Notes: generated by a model from the letters alone, not told the origin. Counted from the stretch's first letter, positions 1-11,332 are shown. The stretch: DNA of 64,000 nucleotides from Dendrophyllia cribrosa (GCA_024195265.1 JAJLRJ010000010.1:10246302-10310301); one strand, 5' to 3'. Translations and numbers: made by a program.

Positions 1-557
1 ATGATAGAATTCGATTTCACTGGGAAAAAAATATTTTTAGTGACAGTCGGGCCTAAATGAACCCCACGTTTTAAACAATCACCCTGTGAAAAATTTTGCT
101 GTTATATTTGTGTTAAATTTCTGGAATCAGCTTACATTGACGTAATACATACCCTACCAAGTTTCAGCAAAATCGTCGGAGCAGGAGTGCGGAAGTATTA
201 AGGCCATCAAAATTTAGCCCTAAAATTCTCCTCAAATTTAAAAAACCTGAGGTTCTTTGACAAAACAATCCACGAACCCAAATTTCTGGGAGAAGCCTTC
301 CGAATGCTTGCTAAATCTAAATTGTAAGCCGATTGTAAATCGCGCGAACCGTTAAAAAGTACTCACTAGTTCTGTAAATATTATAAAATGCTCCAAAACC
401 TGCTCAAATCTCCAATGCTGCGTTTCCCATTATTTTTCGAAAATTATCCAGCAGTTTGGTGTCAAACTCCTTCCACATGAATTTCAAGGTACGGCAATAC
501 TGTTGCATCTATTGTTTTTTGCTTAGAAGGGCTTTCGATTGGAGAAATAGTTGTTGG
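1..557. other. No gene recognised
   Basis: AT-rich sequence with stop codons in all frames and no domain, tRNA-like promoter or clear inverted repeat that I can support. It may be intron or intergenic sequence. Confidence 0.5.
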
Positions 558-901
558 GATTATAAGCTGCTCCGCATCTGAGCTCGGGCGAAGCTGACAA
601 GCAAAAGTTTATGAATACGAAATGAGCACCTGTGGAATTTATTCTTAGAATTCGTACCTTTGTAAGGGGGGCGTACGTGATATGCGCGCGTAGTCCCCGC
701 ATTTAAAAACATTTCACCTCAAGGAAACTTCAAATGGAGCGTACATGCTCCTTCCCATCCTGGGGTAACTACTGCGCATATTTTGCTCGCCCCCCTTATA
801 AAGGTGCGAATTCTTAGAATAAATTCCACACCTGCTCATTTCGTATTCATAAACAAAACTCTGAAAACTGCCTGAGCTCAGATGCGGAGCAGCTTATAAT
901 C
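558..901. repeat. Foldback MITE-like element with ~110-bp inverted arms
   Basis: The left arm (558 to about 670, starting GATTATAAGCTGCTCCGCAT) is repeated as its reverse complement at about 790-901. The two arms share the ATTCTTAGAAT-type block and the TCGTATTCATAAAC-type block. The ~120-bp centre has no coding potential. Small size, long arms and lack of an ORF fit a non-autonomous foldback DNA transposon. No target duplication was resolved. Confidence 0.75.
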
Positions 902-2569
902 TAATAGTAAGCGGTGGAGCTACGCTATTTGTGGAAATTTGGTGATGTGAAAAACAAATGTAAATTAGTTGAATGAAAAGCGTTCGTTGATTCCGTGGGG
1001 TTAAGAGTGCCGATTTGAAAGATGATTTTTTTGTTCTAAGTTTTTACGGCTTTCTGTGTTACCCCGGTGTAGGGAAAGGCCGCAGATTGTCATTTGTTGT
1101 TTAGAATGGTTAGTAAGATTGACTGGTTTGGATGCGTCTTTCTCATTTTTTTCAACGTCTCGGAGATGTTCACGGAAAATAGTAGTTTGATTCCATTTGA
1201 AATCGTGTTTGAAAAAGTGAGGGGGAGTGCTTTGGCCGATTGCGAGAAAGAAGGGTGCGTTCAGCTGCTCTTGTTGCCATTTTTGTATATAATTTGGTCT
1301 ACGCTTACAAATGTGATGATAATTTGGAAACCGCTTGATAATTTTTTTTTTAAATTTGACAATCTCGAAATAAATCATCAATTTATACGGCCAGCAAGTT
1401 TCAAGTACATTGAAAACATGCAAGGCAATTAAATAAGGCCTCCAATGTACCAATTTTTCCCCGCAGATTTCGTGTTTACAAGAGAACGTCCTCATTATTC
1501 ACGGGTATTGTTTTCAAGTTTCACTTGCACAACTATAGCAAAAAGTTAATTTGCATCGAACGGAATAAACGCTCAATATTATCCGAAGAATTTTCCGAAA
1601 CATGCTAAAAACTGGCTTGAGAATTGTAATAACATTACAAACTCGATGTCACGCTATTATGCTGTAATGCAGCCATGCCGAGGGTCTCTTTGTCCAGAAA
1701 ACAGAAAACAAATAGGTATTATTCTGCAGAACAACAGCGCAGGAAAAAAGTCGAGACCCAGTGATAATGAAACACAGGTATGGTTTCTTTCTTTTGATTT
1801 TTCTCCATTTAAATGTGCTGACATCGTCGTCGTGATTTGGCAAATAGAAAAAAGAAAAAATTCCATGCCGTTTCCCAATTCCAATTTTTTAACGGAATGC
1901 TAAGAAGAAGATACGATGTCAAACTGAGTTCCCTGTCAATTACACATCCAAACACGTGAGAAATGAGCGGTGCAAATCTACGAGAAAGCGGCACAGGAGT
2001 GACCGAGTTTAAATTGAGTCAAATTAAGGTGGCTTCAAGTAGTTTTCTTTGGGTCACACTTACCTTTTTGAATGCGCTTATACATAATCTTTCTTTAGCT
2101 CAATGAATATGAATTTGATACCCGATGTTAGGCTTGGATGGAAGTTTTTGGCGATGCTCTTTTTATGCTAATAAGCGTTTCCATAGAAACGGTAAACAAA
2201 CATGGTGAAAATTATCTTTCGATTTTGGGGCTACCCGCGACAAGCGAATAAATGCGTTATAATCTACACAGTGTAGCACACTAAAGGGGAAAATTTCAAA
2301 CAAATTAAACTGTTTGATTTTGAATAAATCGTTGAAACATTTTTAACATGTGTTTTTTCATGTTTGAAAATATAATCGGTCAAAACATTCCATAAGTCTC
2401 ACAAATTATCATTAAATTACCACAGAAAGTTTCCTCGGACTTAAATTATTACTCCCTGCAAATAACTCTGACTAACTCCTCGGCAATAAAGAGATCGAGC
2501 TTTTCATTCAAATGCAGTTTAAAAAGAGTGAAAACGTCAAGCAAAACTGTATTTGAATGAAAAGCCCGG
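902..2569. other. No gene recognised; opposing ORFs judged spurious
   Basis: A 164-codon minus frame (1001-1495) and a 112-codon plus frame (1094-1432) overlap each other. Both are rich in F, I, K and N, as expected from AT-rich noncoding DNA, and neither shows a known motif or splice context. The rest is AT-rich with no feature. Confidence 0.45.
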
Positions 2570-2583
2570 TACACACAGAAGGA

Positions 2584-2633
2584 CCCCCCCCCCCCCCCCT
2601 CCCGGGGGAGGGGGTACTCTCATATATGAATGA

Positions 2634-2673
<40 letters not shown>

Positions 2674-2990
2674 GGCAGTTTAGTCTGGGATAGGGTATAG
2701 TAATCAGAGATTTTTGGTCTGGAATAGGGTATCATTTTCCGCGAAACTGATCAGTTGCGAAAAGAATTTAGTCTAGACAAGGTTTACTGGCAAATGGCAT
2801 TTAAAAATCGGTACGACGGGCAGTACGGCACTAATAACTGTGATAGTGAAGGAGTTTCTGAAAAAAGGGAGTCTGGAATAGGTCTAGGATAGGGTAGGGT
2901 TTTTTCGGTGTTTAGTCTAGAATAGGGTTGCAAAATGCAGCTAAAGTGGTCTAGTGTAGGTTAAGGGTCTCGGAGTCCCAGCGGCACGCC
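2584..2990. repeat. Poly-C tract followed by GTCTGGAATAGGGT-type dispersed repeat
   Basis: A 16-base C run is followed directly by CCCGGGGGAGGGGG, a small GC palindrome. After it come several imperfect copies of TAGTCTGGGATAGGGTAT / GTCTGGAATAGGGTAT up to about 2990. The internal repetition and loose unit fit a dispersed repeat rather than a gene. Its class is unknown to me. Confidence 0.55.
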
Positions 2991-3278
2991 CCCACCCAAA
3001 AGTATGGGCCGTAGCCATGATTCCTCGTCAGGAGTAGGCACAGCAGTGGGCTTGCAGACCGGTAAAGTTATTAGTTATGCTACTCGCAATAGATAATTTA
3101 AAAATGATTAAAATTCTGTTCCACAAAACAGATGCTCTGTAGTGGATGGAATTGAATCTTTTCACGATGACGTTATTAACCCGTGAATACGCGCAAGCGT
3201 AATGAACGGGTTATCGGTAAAGGCCCTGTCACACTGTTGCGTATTAAAGAAACGTATGAGTTGCGTATGATGTAAACT

Positions 3279-3463
3279 CAGGCCCCGTTTACACGGGTCC
3301 GGACAAATTTTTGCACGGACGAATTTTGTTCCTAGACCACGTGTTTACATGGATCCGTGCAAATTCTGTTACAGATTGCAGTGGTGTTTACACGGAAACT
3401 TGCACACCGTTCAAGTTTTTGTCCGTGCAAAAATTTGTCCGGACCGTGTAAACGGGGCCTCAG
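3279..3463. mobile_element. Inverted-repeat element with 9-bp target duplication (hAT-like)
   Basis: The termini are CAGGCCCCGTTTACACGG and its near-perfect reverse complement, and the matching arms extend further in. The flanking direct repeat ATGTAAACT at 3270-3278 and 3464-3472 looks like a target-site duplication. The length (185 bp) and lack of an ORF make it non-autonomous. An 8-9-bp duplication suggests a hAT-type mobiliser, which is an inference. Confidence 0.75.
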
Positions 3464-3510
3464 ATGTAAACTTTGTCCGCATATCTACGTTGAAATAACA
3501 AAATTTGACA

Positions 3511-3581
3511 TAGGTGGCGCAGTGTGTAAGCGATCAGACAACAGAGCCGAAGGACGTGAGTTCGATTCTCGTCCTGGCGGA
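3511..3581 (+). promoter_or_regulatory. tRNA-like pol III promoter (SINE head, copy A)
   Basis: An A-box-like stretch (TGGCGCAGTGTGTAAGC) is followed about 30 bp later by a B-box-like stretch (GAGTTCGATTCTC). The sequence between does not fold into a convincing complete tRNA, and the element runs straight into a pyrimidine tract. I read it as the tRNA-derived head of a SINE, not a tRNA gene. Confidence 0.6.
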
Positions 3582-3913
3582 TTCTTCTTTTCTTTTCTTT
3601 TTTTTTTTTTAACCCGCAATATTGCGTTACCGCTCACTCGTTCCATCACTCAGCTCAAAATGTAAGCTAAAATGTAGTCTTATCTTAGTATGTGTTCCGC
3701 GATGTTCTTGTGGATTAGAGCCGCGATTGACAGTCGGAGGCCCGAGTTATTTTTTCATCGGACTGGACATTATGGAAGTGATGTGCTTTTGTGTGTGTGT
3801 GTGTGTGTGTGTTCGCAAAAATCCTTACGTTTAATTTAAAAAATATATCGAACCGTGTCAGTGTGAAAACATAAGCTTACCGCAATATTGCGTTACGCGT
3901 TAGCATTTCTTAT

Positions 3914-4153
3914 TCACGGGCTGGCTCTTAGGAGCCTTTGATTTTCTCCTCTGCATCTTAAATTTACGTGTTCAAAATGTTTAACTAATAAGCTATTTAT
4001 ACAGTCTGGGACCGTGTTATTAAATATTTTGTACGCCAATTTCATTAAGCTTAATTTGTACGTAGTAAATTGTGGTTTCCAGCCGGTCTTTTGTAAGACT
4101 TCCAACCCAGTAAGGTCATAAGGAAAATTAGAAATAATTCTAACAGCCCTCCC
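3914..4153 (-). pseudogene. LINE fragment, region C-terminal to reverse transcriptase
   Basis: An open minus-strand frame contains RAVRII, GWKPQF and LAYKIFNNTVPDCI. This order is typical of the segment after the reverse transcriptase thumb in CR1/Jockey-type non-LTR retrotransposons. It is cut at its C-terminal side exactly where dispersed copy A begins, and no upstream catalytic core adjoins it. Family placement rests on pattern memory; a protein search would settle it. Confidence 0.55.
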
Positions 4154-4235
4154 TTAGTGGTGATTTGTCTAAGCAATTGAAGTTATCACTGTTCGATGTG
4201 CTACCCCATATCGGTAATGCATAAGTAATTGCAGG

Positions 4236-5713
4236 TAATTGCTGCGGAACGAGCGCAGCGAGTGAGCAGCAACATAATCAGGATTTAAGAGAAATATATG
4301 AGAAAAAAATATAAGCTACGACTAGTGTATCCAAAAGATAGTAATTGCTGCAGTAAATTTGTTGTAATAATGCTGTTTAATCGTCTCGCTTGTATTACAG
4401 AATTTTGTCTTTCGTTTTTTTGAGGGGAAGCAAAGCAAATGTAAACGGGATGAATCGACGAAAACTCCAGCTGATATTAAGACTAATTTTGTTTTGTAAT
4501 TCACACATCAAGTTCTTGCAATGTCTGTAGAATATTGTTGAGCAAAGGACGCGTTTACCACGAGGAAGGTGTGAAATTTAGGTTAATTATTGATAGTGAG
4601 TATGTTGCGTTACTAGCTAGCCGTATCTTGTTCGCGTCTCCACGCGCTCAGCTCAGGTTTCGCGTCCCCACGCGCTCAGCTTAGTTCAGTTTCATCGGCC
4701 GCTGTCGGAGTGATTTCAAAATAAATTTGTCTTTTATTCCGTACAATCTTCGAAAATCTTTGCTATCCAACAGTCCTATCGCCATGCCTCACAGTCCTCG
4801 CTCAACTCGCGGTAGTCTTCAACACTTCAGTTCTGATTTCGACTGGGACATGTTGGACCAAAATATTACAAATCTCGCAGCTAACAGCTTGAAGCAGCAA
4901 GCGAGGCTATTGTTCGTGGCGCAGTGCATTCTGGCCCAAAATGTGTTCGTGGCGCAGTGAATTCTGGTAAAAAGCGATCAATTCGAGATTTTTCGTAGCT
5001 TATATTTTTTTCTCATACATTTCTCTTAAATCCTGATTATGTTGCTGCTCACTCGCTGCGCTCGTTCCGCAGCAAAAAATCTCCAATTGATCGCTTTTTA
5101 CCAGAATTCACTGCGCCACGAACAATAGCCTCGCTTGCTGCTTCAAGCTGTTGGCTGCGAGATTTGTAATATTTTGGTCCAACATGTCCCAGTCGAAATC
5201 GGAACTCAAGTGTCGAAGACTACCGCGAGTTGAGCGAGGACTGTGAGGCATGGCGATAGGATCGTTGGATAGCAAAGATTTTCGAAGATTGTACGGAATA
5301 AAAGACAAATTTATTTTGAAATCACTCCGACAGCGGTCGATGAGACTGACCTGAGCTGAGCGCGTGGGTACGCGAAACCTGAGCTGAGCGCGTGCAGACG
5401 CGAACACGATACGGCTAGCCAGTAACGCAACATACTCACTATGAATAATTAACCTAAATTTTCACACCTTGCTCGTGGTGAACGCGTCCTTTGCTCAACG
5501 ATATTCTACAGATAGTGCAAGAACTTGATGCGTGAATTACAAAACAAAATTAGTCTTAATATCAGCTGGAGTTTTCGTCGATTCATCCCGTTTACATTTG
5601 CTTTGCTTCTCCTCAAAAAACGAAAAACAAAATTCTGTAATAACAGCGAGACGATAAAACAGCATTATTACAACAAATTTACCGCAGCAATCACTATCTT
5701 TTGGATAACTAGT
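4236..5713. repeat. Nested quasi-palindrome (S-ARM-S'-ARM')
   Basis: Segment S (4236-4319, including GAACGAGCGCAGCGAGTGAG) is repeated inverted as S' (about 4990-5078). The ~650-bp ARM next to it (about 4320-4989) is repeated inverted as ARM' (about 5079-5713). The outer ends are CTAGTGTATCCAAAAGATAG and its near reverse complement. S and S' therefore look like TIRs around ARM, with a second inverted ARM outside. Each arm has an open frame (4727-4960 plus, 5108-5407 minus) with shared FIPYNLRKSLLSN and SDFDWDMLDQNI, of unknown function. The left arm also repeats TTCGTGGCGCAGTG twice. Confidence 0.7.
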
Positions 5714-6409
5714 ATAATCTTAAAATACTAGTGTATCCATACTCCCACCTGTTATTGCTACGAGGTAATGTTTGTTCCAGGCGTGGATATACAGCAAAAC
5801 TACATGTTTACTTGTTGGACATCCGCATCTGGAACAAACATGACCTCGAAGCAGTGTTCAACAAAGCCATCCGATTCCACTTCTGAATCATTTAATCGCG
5901 AATCCGAGTTGCTTGCACTGGAACTCATTTCCTCGTTAACGTTCTCTTGGGTTTCCCGTGGGATGCAAGAATGATCACCACGAGCGTACTGGACAACTCG
6001 TGCAACCAGCGCTACTTTACCTCCACTGATCTTAAGACCATGCTGGTTTGAGGTACATCTTCAATCTGTTGCATTATGATTATCTATGTTGTAGTGAAAT
6101 TATGATTTTGGTGCAATTTTGTCTGCACTGGTTCAAATTTAATTTGACCCAGTGCAAAATATTTGAACTGGAGCAAAATATTTTCACCAGGGCAAAATAT
6201 TTGCACTGGTGTGTAACTATATTCTACTGTTAATATGTTATTGACAATTCAAATTTAAAAAGCCAGAAACGTTATCACAATATTCGTCTCTATATTATAG
6301 AGATAAAGACGAATAGATAATCGTATTGCAACAGATTGAAATTGCAGTTCAGCCACAAAACAGATCACCAAGCCTTTCAGTGAGAACTATAAACACTTGA
6401 AATAAAATG
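5714..6409. other. No gene recognised
   Basis: Short overlapping open frames only. A local run of related phrases (GTGCAAAATATTTGAACTGGAGCAAAATATTT) at about 6110-6210 is a small imperfect repeat. Nothing else is supported. Confidence 0.4.
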
Positions 6410-6410
6410 T

Positions 6411-6524
6411 TAAGCCCCCCCCCCCCCCCCCCCTCCTCTTGAGTGACTTATTTTACTTTGCGCCCCCCCCCCTCTCCCTATTCTTGCTTTGATTTCACTC
6501 CCCCCCCCCCCCCCCCCCCGCATA
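6411..6524. repeat. Three poly-C tracts in 110 bp
   Basis: C runs begin at about 6416, 6465 and 6500, separated by mixed sequence. They interrupt the degraded reverse transcriptase frame on its C-terminal side. Long C homopolymers are rare in AT-rich DNA and are also frequent assembly-error sites. Confidence 0.7.
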
Positions 6525-6529
6525 TGGTC

Positions 6530-7290
6530 GTTCCAGTTCAGTTTGTGATCGAGGGTGACACCCAGTAACCTTGTTCTTGTAACCCATTTTATTTGATGGT
6601 GTCCAATTGATAGAGCTTGAAGAGGACCGCTAAAACAGCGCTTTTGCAACTGCATCCCCTCGCACTTGGAAGGGTGAGGTGTGAGAGAATTGGACATACA
6701 CGAGTTGTAGAGTTATGCTAGTGATTTGTTAAGCATCGATACAACCTCGTCGGCTGACTTCTCCGTGCAGTAGATCGTGGTATCGTCCGCGTACATGTAG
6801 ACAGAGCCAGATTTAACTGCAGAGGGCATGTCATCAGTGTATAAAGCAAAGAGCAGTGGACCTAGGACAGATTCCTGAGGGATGCCAAATTTGGCTGTAT
6901 CGGTGTTAGAAGACTGTCCATTTATGACTGTAAATAGTTTCCGATTGCTGAGGTAGTTTTCGAGCCAAGATAACAGGCTTCCGTTCAATCCAAATTGATG
7001 TTGAAGCTTATTTAATAGTGTTGGGTGAGATACACAGTCGAATGCCTTTTTGAAGTCAACGAACGCAATTGCGACAACCAAATTTTCATCAAGAGCTTTT
7101 CTCCAAGTCTCAGTCAAAAATGCAAGCATCAATTCCGTTAAGTAACCCTTACGGTAGGCCCATTGATTATCCGTGATTTTTACGTGTTCTAAAATAGTAT
7201 CAGAAACACAGGATTTCATAAGTTTGGAATGTGTACATAGGTTGGCAATTGGTGTGTAATTGCTGGTATCTGTCTCATCGTCCTTTTTAA
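6530..7290 (-). pseudogene. Non-LTR retrotransposon reverse transcriptase, partial
   Basis: The minus-strand frame reads through reverse transcriptase blocks in order: NYTPIANLCTHSKLMKS near 7260-7200, FVDFKKAFDCVSH (catalytic Asp of block A), GIPQESVLGPLLFALY, and YMYADDTTIY with the YADD catalytic pair. After about 6713 the frame shifts and the thumb follows (LLGVTLDHKLNWNDHM). This order is typical of Jockey/CR1-like LINEs. Endonuclease, gag and 3' end are absent, the frame is broken, poly-C tracts cut the C-terminal side, and copy B abuts the N-terminal side. It is a dead fragment that could once have copied its own RNA. Confidence 0.85.
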
Positions 7291-8464
7291 CCCGTGAATA
7301 AGCGCATGCGTAATGAACGGGTTATCGGTAACGGTGGCTAATTCGCTCACTCACTCACTCCTTCCATCAGCTGTAAACTTAGTGACGTAATGCTTTGTTA
7401 GGAATGCGTTTCGTGATAACAATAACGTGAATCCAGCGATAACAATAACTAATTTGTTGTAAACGAATTTAAACAACAATAAGCTTAACGATGTTTCGCA
7501 TTTGGAGTCTTTAATGCGACATAAAATCGATCTAAAAGGATTTTCCAATCGAGACACGCGTTTTGATGTGTATCTACCATGTGTTTCTACCATGTGTATC
7601 TACCATGTGTTTCTCGATGGCCTCGTGGGCTAAGGCGCCGAATTTGCGCTCGGGAGGCCCGGGTTCAATTCACGCCCGTGCCTCTTCTTTTTTTCCTCGA
7701 ACTGGACATTATGAAAGTGATTACCTTTTTTTTTTTTTTGCGTTCGTCAAAAATCCTAACGGTTAATTAAAAAAATATATATACAGTCGGACCTCTATTA
7801 AGCGGCCACCCTCCATTAAGGGGCCACTTTCCAAAGTCCCGAATTATTTGTCAGTAAAGTGCTGTATTCGATACCTCTATTCAACGGCCACCTCTATTAA
7901 GCGGCCGCGGCCACCTTTTTGCTGTTGCAAGTTTAGTATTTATTGTTTTTTTACCTCTATTAAGCGGCCAGCAAATTATCTTTTCAAGCGAAATGGTGAC
8001 AGATAATATGAAGGTGATAACTGATAACAACAAGAACTGCAATTTAATCTCCACTATAATGACAAGTCATAAGCCGCAATACAAAATACTGTACTTATCG
8101 AGTGCATGCTCTGTGTTAGAGCTAATATTTTGCACGGACTTGAAATGCGCAAATACAGGGCACTTAATTTTTTGTTTCAATGATTTTTGCATTTATCTTC
8201 ACATATGTTCTCTTTTCAACAAGCGTTTTGCTATATAGAGGCAATAAAATGACGTTGACTGCCATTTCTATCCAATTTATATTGTACGTCTATTAAACGC
8301 CAACCTCTATTAAGCGGCCAGTTTTCAAAGTCCCGAGGGTGGCCGCTTAATAGAGGTCCGACTGTATATCGAACCGTGCCAGTGTGAAAACATAAGCTTA
8401 CCGAAATATTGCGTCACGTGTTAGCATTACTTATTCACGGTTTGGCTCTTAGGAGCCTTTGATT
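7289..8464 (+). repeat. Dispersed element, copy B (tRNA-derived, SINE-like)
   Basis: It has the same ends as copy A (AACCCGTGAATAAGCGCATG at the left, CTTATTCACGG then GGCTCTTAGGAGCCTTTGAT at the right). The head is tRNA-like: an A-box-like TGGCCTCGTGGGCTAAGGC at about 7620 and a B-box-like GGTTCAATTC at about 7662. A T-rich run follows, then ATATAT. It is longer than copy A because a TIR element (7784-8364) sits inside it. Confidence 0.7.
7784..8364. mobile_element. TA-flanked TIR element nested in copy B (pogo/Tigger-like)
   Basis: The termini are CAGTCGGACCTCTATTAAGC and its reverse complement, flanked by TA on both sides. Sister copy A reads straight through AATATATCGAACC at the matching place, so it gives the empty site and supports TA duplication. 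Inside, CCTCTATTAAGCGGCCA recurs several times near both ends. There is no transposase frame. TA duplication and CAGT termini point to a Tc1/mariner/pogo-type mobiliser. Confidence 0.85.
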
Positions 8465-8531
8465 AAAGATAGGCGTCAGTCGGGGACTCAGATTTTTTCT
8501 TTCTCCCACGCTCGTGACATGATGAACATTG

Positions 8532-8770
8532 CTTTGATTTTGCATTGCTACGCTTTGTGATTGGCTAAAAAATCTCGCGTCACTTTCTCGACCAATCAAA
8601 AGTAAAACCAAAACCAATCGTGACTTGCTCGCACGCGTTTTCCCGCGCTTAGCGCCGCCGACATGTAATTGCTTCGAGCTCTGATTGGTTCGTTGGATTG
8701 TTTACGTCTGCTGTGATTGGTCAGAGTAATTTCTTTGGTTTTGGTTTTACGACACTCAATTGAAAACAGT
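8532..8770. repeat. MITE-like repeat, partial copy 1
   Basis: About 235 bp closely match 25795-26036, including TTTTGCATTGCTACGCTT, GATTGGCTAAAAAATCTCGC, AACCAATCGTGACTTGCTCG and ACACTCAATTGAAAA. GATTGGT and ACCAATC motifs in opposite orientations make it partly self-complementary. The left terminal repeat seen in copy 2 is missing, so this copy is truncated. Confidence 0.7.
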
Positions 8771-9180
8771 AATACCGCAGTTGAACTAAGTTGTGTCTTG
8801 CATTTTGAAATAGTATTTTTTTCTTTGAATGATACGTTTTTTCCCGCTCTCGCTCGAGAAGCGGCAATCTCTTATGTGTGTTTTTTCTTACGTGTGAGTG
8901 GACATGACTGCTACTCTAAGTTCACTCAAAATAAAGAGTTTTTTCAAGTCACTGTATTGGATTAAGAATTCACTCATATTTTAAGTTTGAGTAAGAAGCA
9001 CTTACTCACTGCGATGGTCGTATGTTTGAGTAGAAGTGACACCCACTTGATTTACTCAAAATAAGGAGTTGTCTCAGCTCACTATGTTGGGTTAAATATT
9101 TAACTCAAATTTTGAGTTAACTAACTCAAAATATCGAGTAAAATGCTTACTTTACTAAAAAAATACATCAGTTTTATGTG
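8771..9180. other. No gene; loose ACTCAAA-rich stretch
   Basis: Between about 8925 and 9160, TCACTCAAAATAAAGAGTT, TTTACTCAAAATAAGGAGTT and TAACTCAAAATATCGAGTA recur as imperfect repeats. No coding potential is seen. Confidence 0.45.
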
Positions 9181-9290
9181 CGTCAATTTACAGAGATTTT
9201 ATGATGACCCGTTTGCGTCAATTTACAGAAATTTATGATGCCCCATTTTCGTCAATTTACAGACATGTTATAATTCCCCGTTTGTCATTA
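9181..9290. repeat. Short tandem repeat, ~35-bp unit
   Basis: CGTCAATTTACAGA recurs at about 9181, 9216 and 9250, each followed by a diverged ATTTTATGATGACCCGTTT-like segment. Related phrases (CATTTACAGACATTTTATA, GATTTATCAAAATGAAATCT) continue to about 9850, so the whole stretch may be one decayed array. Confidence 0.5.
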
Positions 9291-9415
9291 AATGTTTCGC
9301 TTGGGGACCACATTAATTTACAGAGATTTGTTAACTATAATTAACATTAATATTACGCAGTGCCATTTACAGACATTTTATATTAAAGTCTAGGCATTAT
9401 TAAATTTTTGTAAAT

Positions 9416-9557
9416 AGAGTGATTTTACGAAGACCGTGAAACAGTATCTAGCAATTAATCAAAATTAGCCAAAATAAGTAAAAACTAAACAAAAGAAAAC
9501 AGTGGAATTGGTATCTAACAGTGCCTACTAGCTTCACGGTTTAAAGAAAATCACTCT
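9416..9557. mobile_element. 142-bp MITE, AGAGTGATTTT family copy 1
   Basis: The termini are AGAGTGATTTT and its reverse complement. Internal ACCGTGAAACAGT / CTTCACGGT extends the palindrome. A second member at 34954-35098 has the same ends and the central AGAAAACA block. Flanking TA is consistent with a TA target. Confidence 0.75.
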
Positions 9558-10072
9558 AGTAGATTTTCAAACATTGTTGGCAGATTTTATAAAGTCTGTA
9601 AATTGTAAGTCTTTCCTCTTATTACAGCTCCCAGAATTTATAAACTTTTACAAACATTTTATGGAAATAGACAACTAAACTATATAGAATTTCTGTCAAA
9701 ATAATTTATAGAGATTTCTTTGAAACAGGTAAAAGTACCAAGTCTATAAATTCAAGATTTATCAAAATGAAATCTGTAAATGGTCCAAATTTTCCAGTGA
9801 TAAACGGAAAATTTATCATCAACAAACAAACGTAGGTAAATTTCCCCGTCATTCACCAATGTTATACGGGGATAAACTTAACCGCCAAAAATTTGATGGA
9901 TGGAAATTTATCCGTCACTGTCGAAATGCTGCTTTTGTACGGTAATAATAGTCAAAGCTGTTCCCCCATTGAGACCCCTATACAACGGGGTTCCAGCGGA
10001 CTGCGGATTCCATGGCAGTGAGATGTTGCAGTTATTTGCGTTTTCTAATCTTTATTTTTCTAATTTGTTTAG

Positions 10073-11276
10073 GACACAATTCCAGGGAGGTCGTCCAACA
10101 CCAGGTTATGGCAACAATGGGTATGAGGACACTGGGTCAACCTCTCGGCCCCCAGCGGCAAAGTCTGGCAAAAAAGACAAGAAAGGAAAGAAAGCACAGG
10201 ATGAACCGGAAAAACCTGTTGGCGTAGTGTATGCACAGGTAGATAAGTCCAAGAGAACATCAAAGCCAAAAGAGCCGGAGAATTTGTATGACGAGGCGGC
10301 GAGGCCAAACAGCAAGGTACGATTGCACTTTACAGTGTAGTTATACGATTTCTCGTGTACCTGTCGATATTCCTTTAAGGAATAAAATAATTTTTAACAA
10401 ATAATTTTTAATAAATAATTTGTTTCACTACTTAAGTTTGGTTATAATGATTTTCTCTTTAACGTGAATTTTTTGGTGATTTTAATTTTCGTTCTCTATC
10501 CCATCTTTGACTCTTACAATTTCAGCTTTAACTCCCCATTTGAATGGTTTTGCACTTGGCCTCGGTTTGAAAAGGAGGCTAAGAGCAACTCGGAAATTGG
10601 CTATTGACAGTTGTCTGCTTAGTGACCTGGCCGTTGTATGGAATAGAGGCTGGAGTTGACCTTGTTATGATAGAAACCTCCCTGCTTTTCATATGTAAAT
10701 CATGTTATTCTTATGCATAACTAGTTTTTGTTCAGCATGATTCACATATGAAAAGCAGGAAGGTTTGTATCTAAACAAAGTCAACTCCAGCTTAATTTTC
10801 ACTCAAAAGAGAGGGTACTAAGCAAACAACTGTAATATAGCCTATCAGAAATCCGTGGTATAATCCCTCATATACACGAACCTCGCGTAGAGAGCCCATC
10901 GAATTTCTGAAAATGTGTTATTATGTTGAATACAAGAAGCTGTACACAGCTTGAACTTGTGGCTTTTTTAACCGGTTGCGGTATTGGTTCCTGAGTGTTT
11001 TGAGTGCTTTTGCGGAGAAACATAAAATTATGTCTAAAAAGTGAGACTACACTACATGCACTACATTTAGAAGCCGACACTTGAAACCTCGATCGCTAAA
11101 CAAATTGCAAAAATCCCACAACAATAAGCGGCGAACATAATATCAAACGGTCCTGTCCATTCAAGAACGCCTTGCATTGTCTTGAAAACTTGCAATTGTA
11201 CGCTGTTATTCTTCCTTCTGCTTTTGAAGTCAACACACGGAGAGATGTTGCTGCCATCTTGAAATCAAGAGCGATA

Positions 11277-11332
<56 letters not shown>

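Larger units (their letters stand above)
3178..3942 (+). repeat. Dispersed element, copy A (tRNA-derived, SINE-like)
   Basis: It starts AACCCGTGAATACGCGCAAG and ends CTTATTCACGGG followed by GGCTCTTAGGAGCCTTTGAT. Copy B at 7289-8464 has the same two ends and the same order of internal blocks (a tRNA-like promoter, a T-rich tract, AAAATATATCGAACCGTG, and ATAAGCTTACCG). A CCCGTGAATAAG-type inverted repeat lies at both termini. It contains a pyrimidine-rich tract (about 3585-3611), a (GT)n microsatellite (3791-3812) and a nested inverted-repeat element (3279-3463). Confidence 0.7.

Noticed and set aside
1001..1495. Overlapping ORFs on both strands (164 and 112 codons)
   Set aside because: AT-rich composition, no motif or splice context, and each is the shadow of the other.
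3511..3581. tRNA gene
   Set aside because: A and B boxes are present, but no full cloverleaf closes and the sequence continues into a repeated element. The same applies to 7613-7685, 26411-26490 and 49696-49770.
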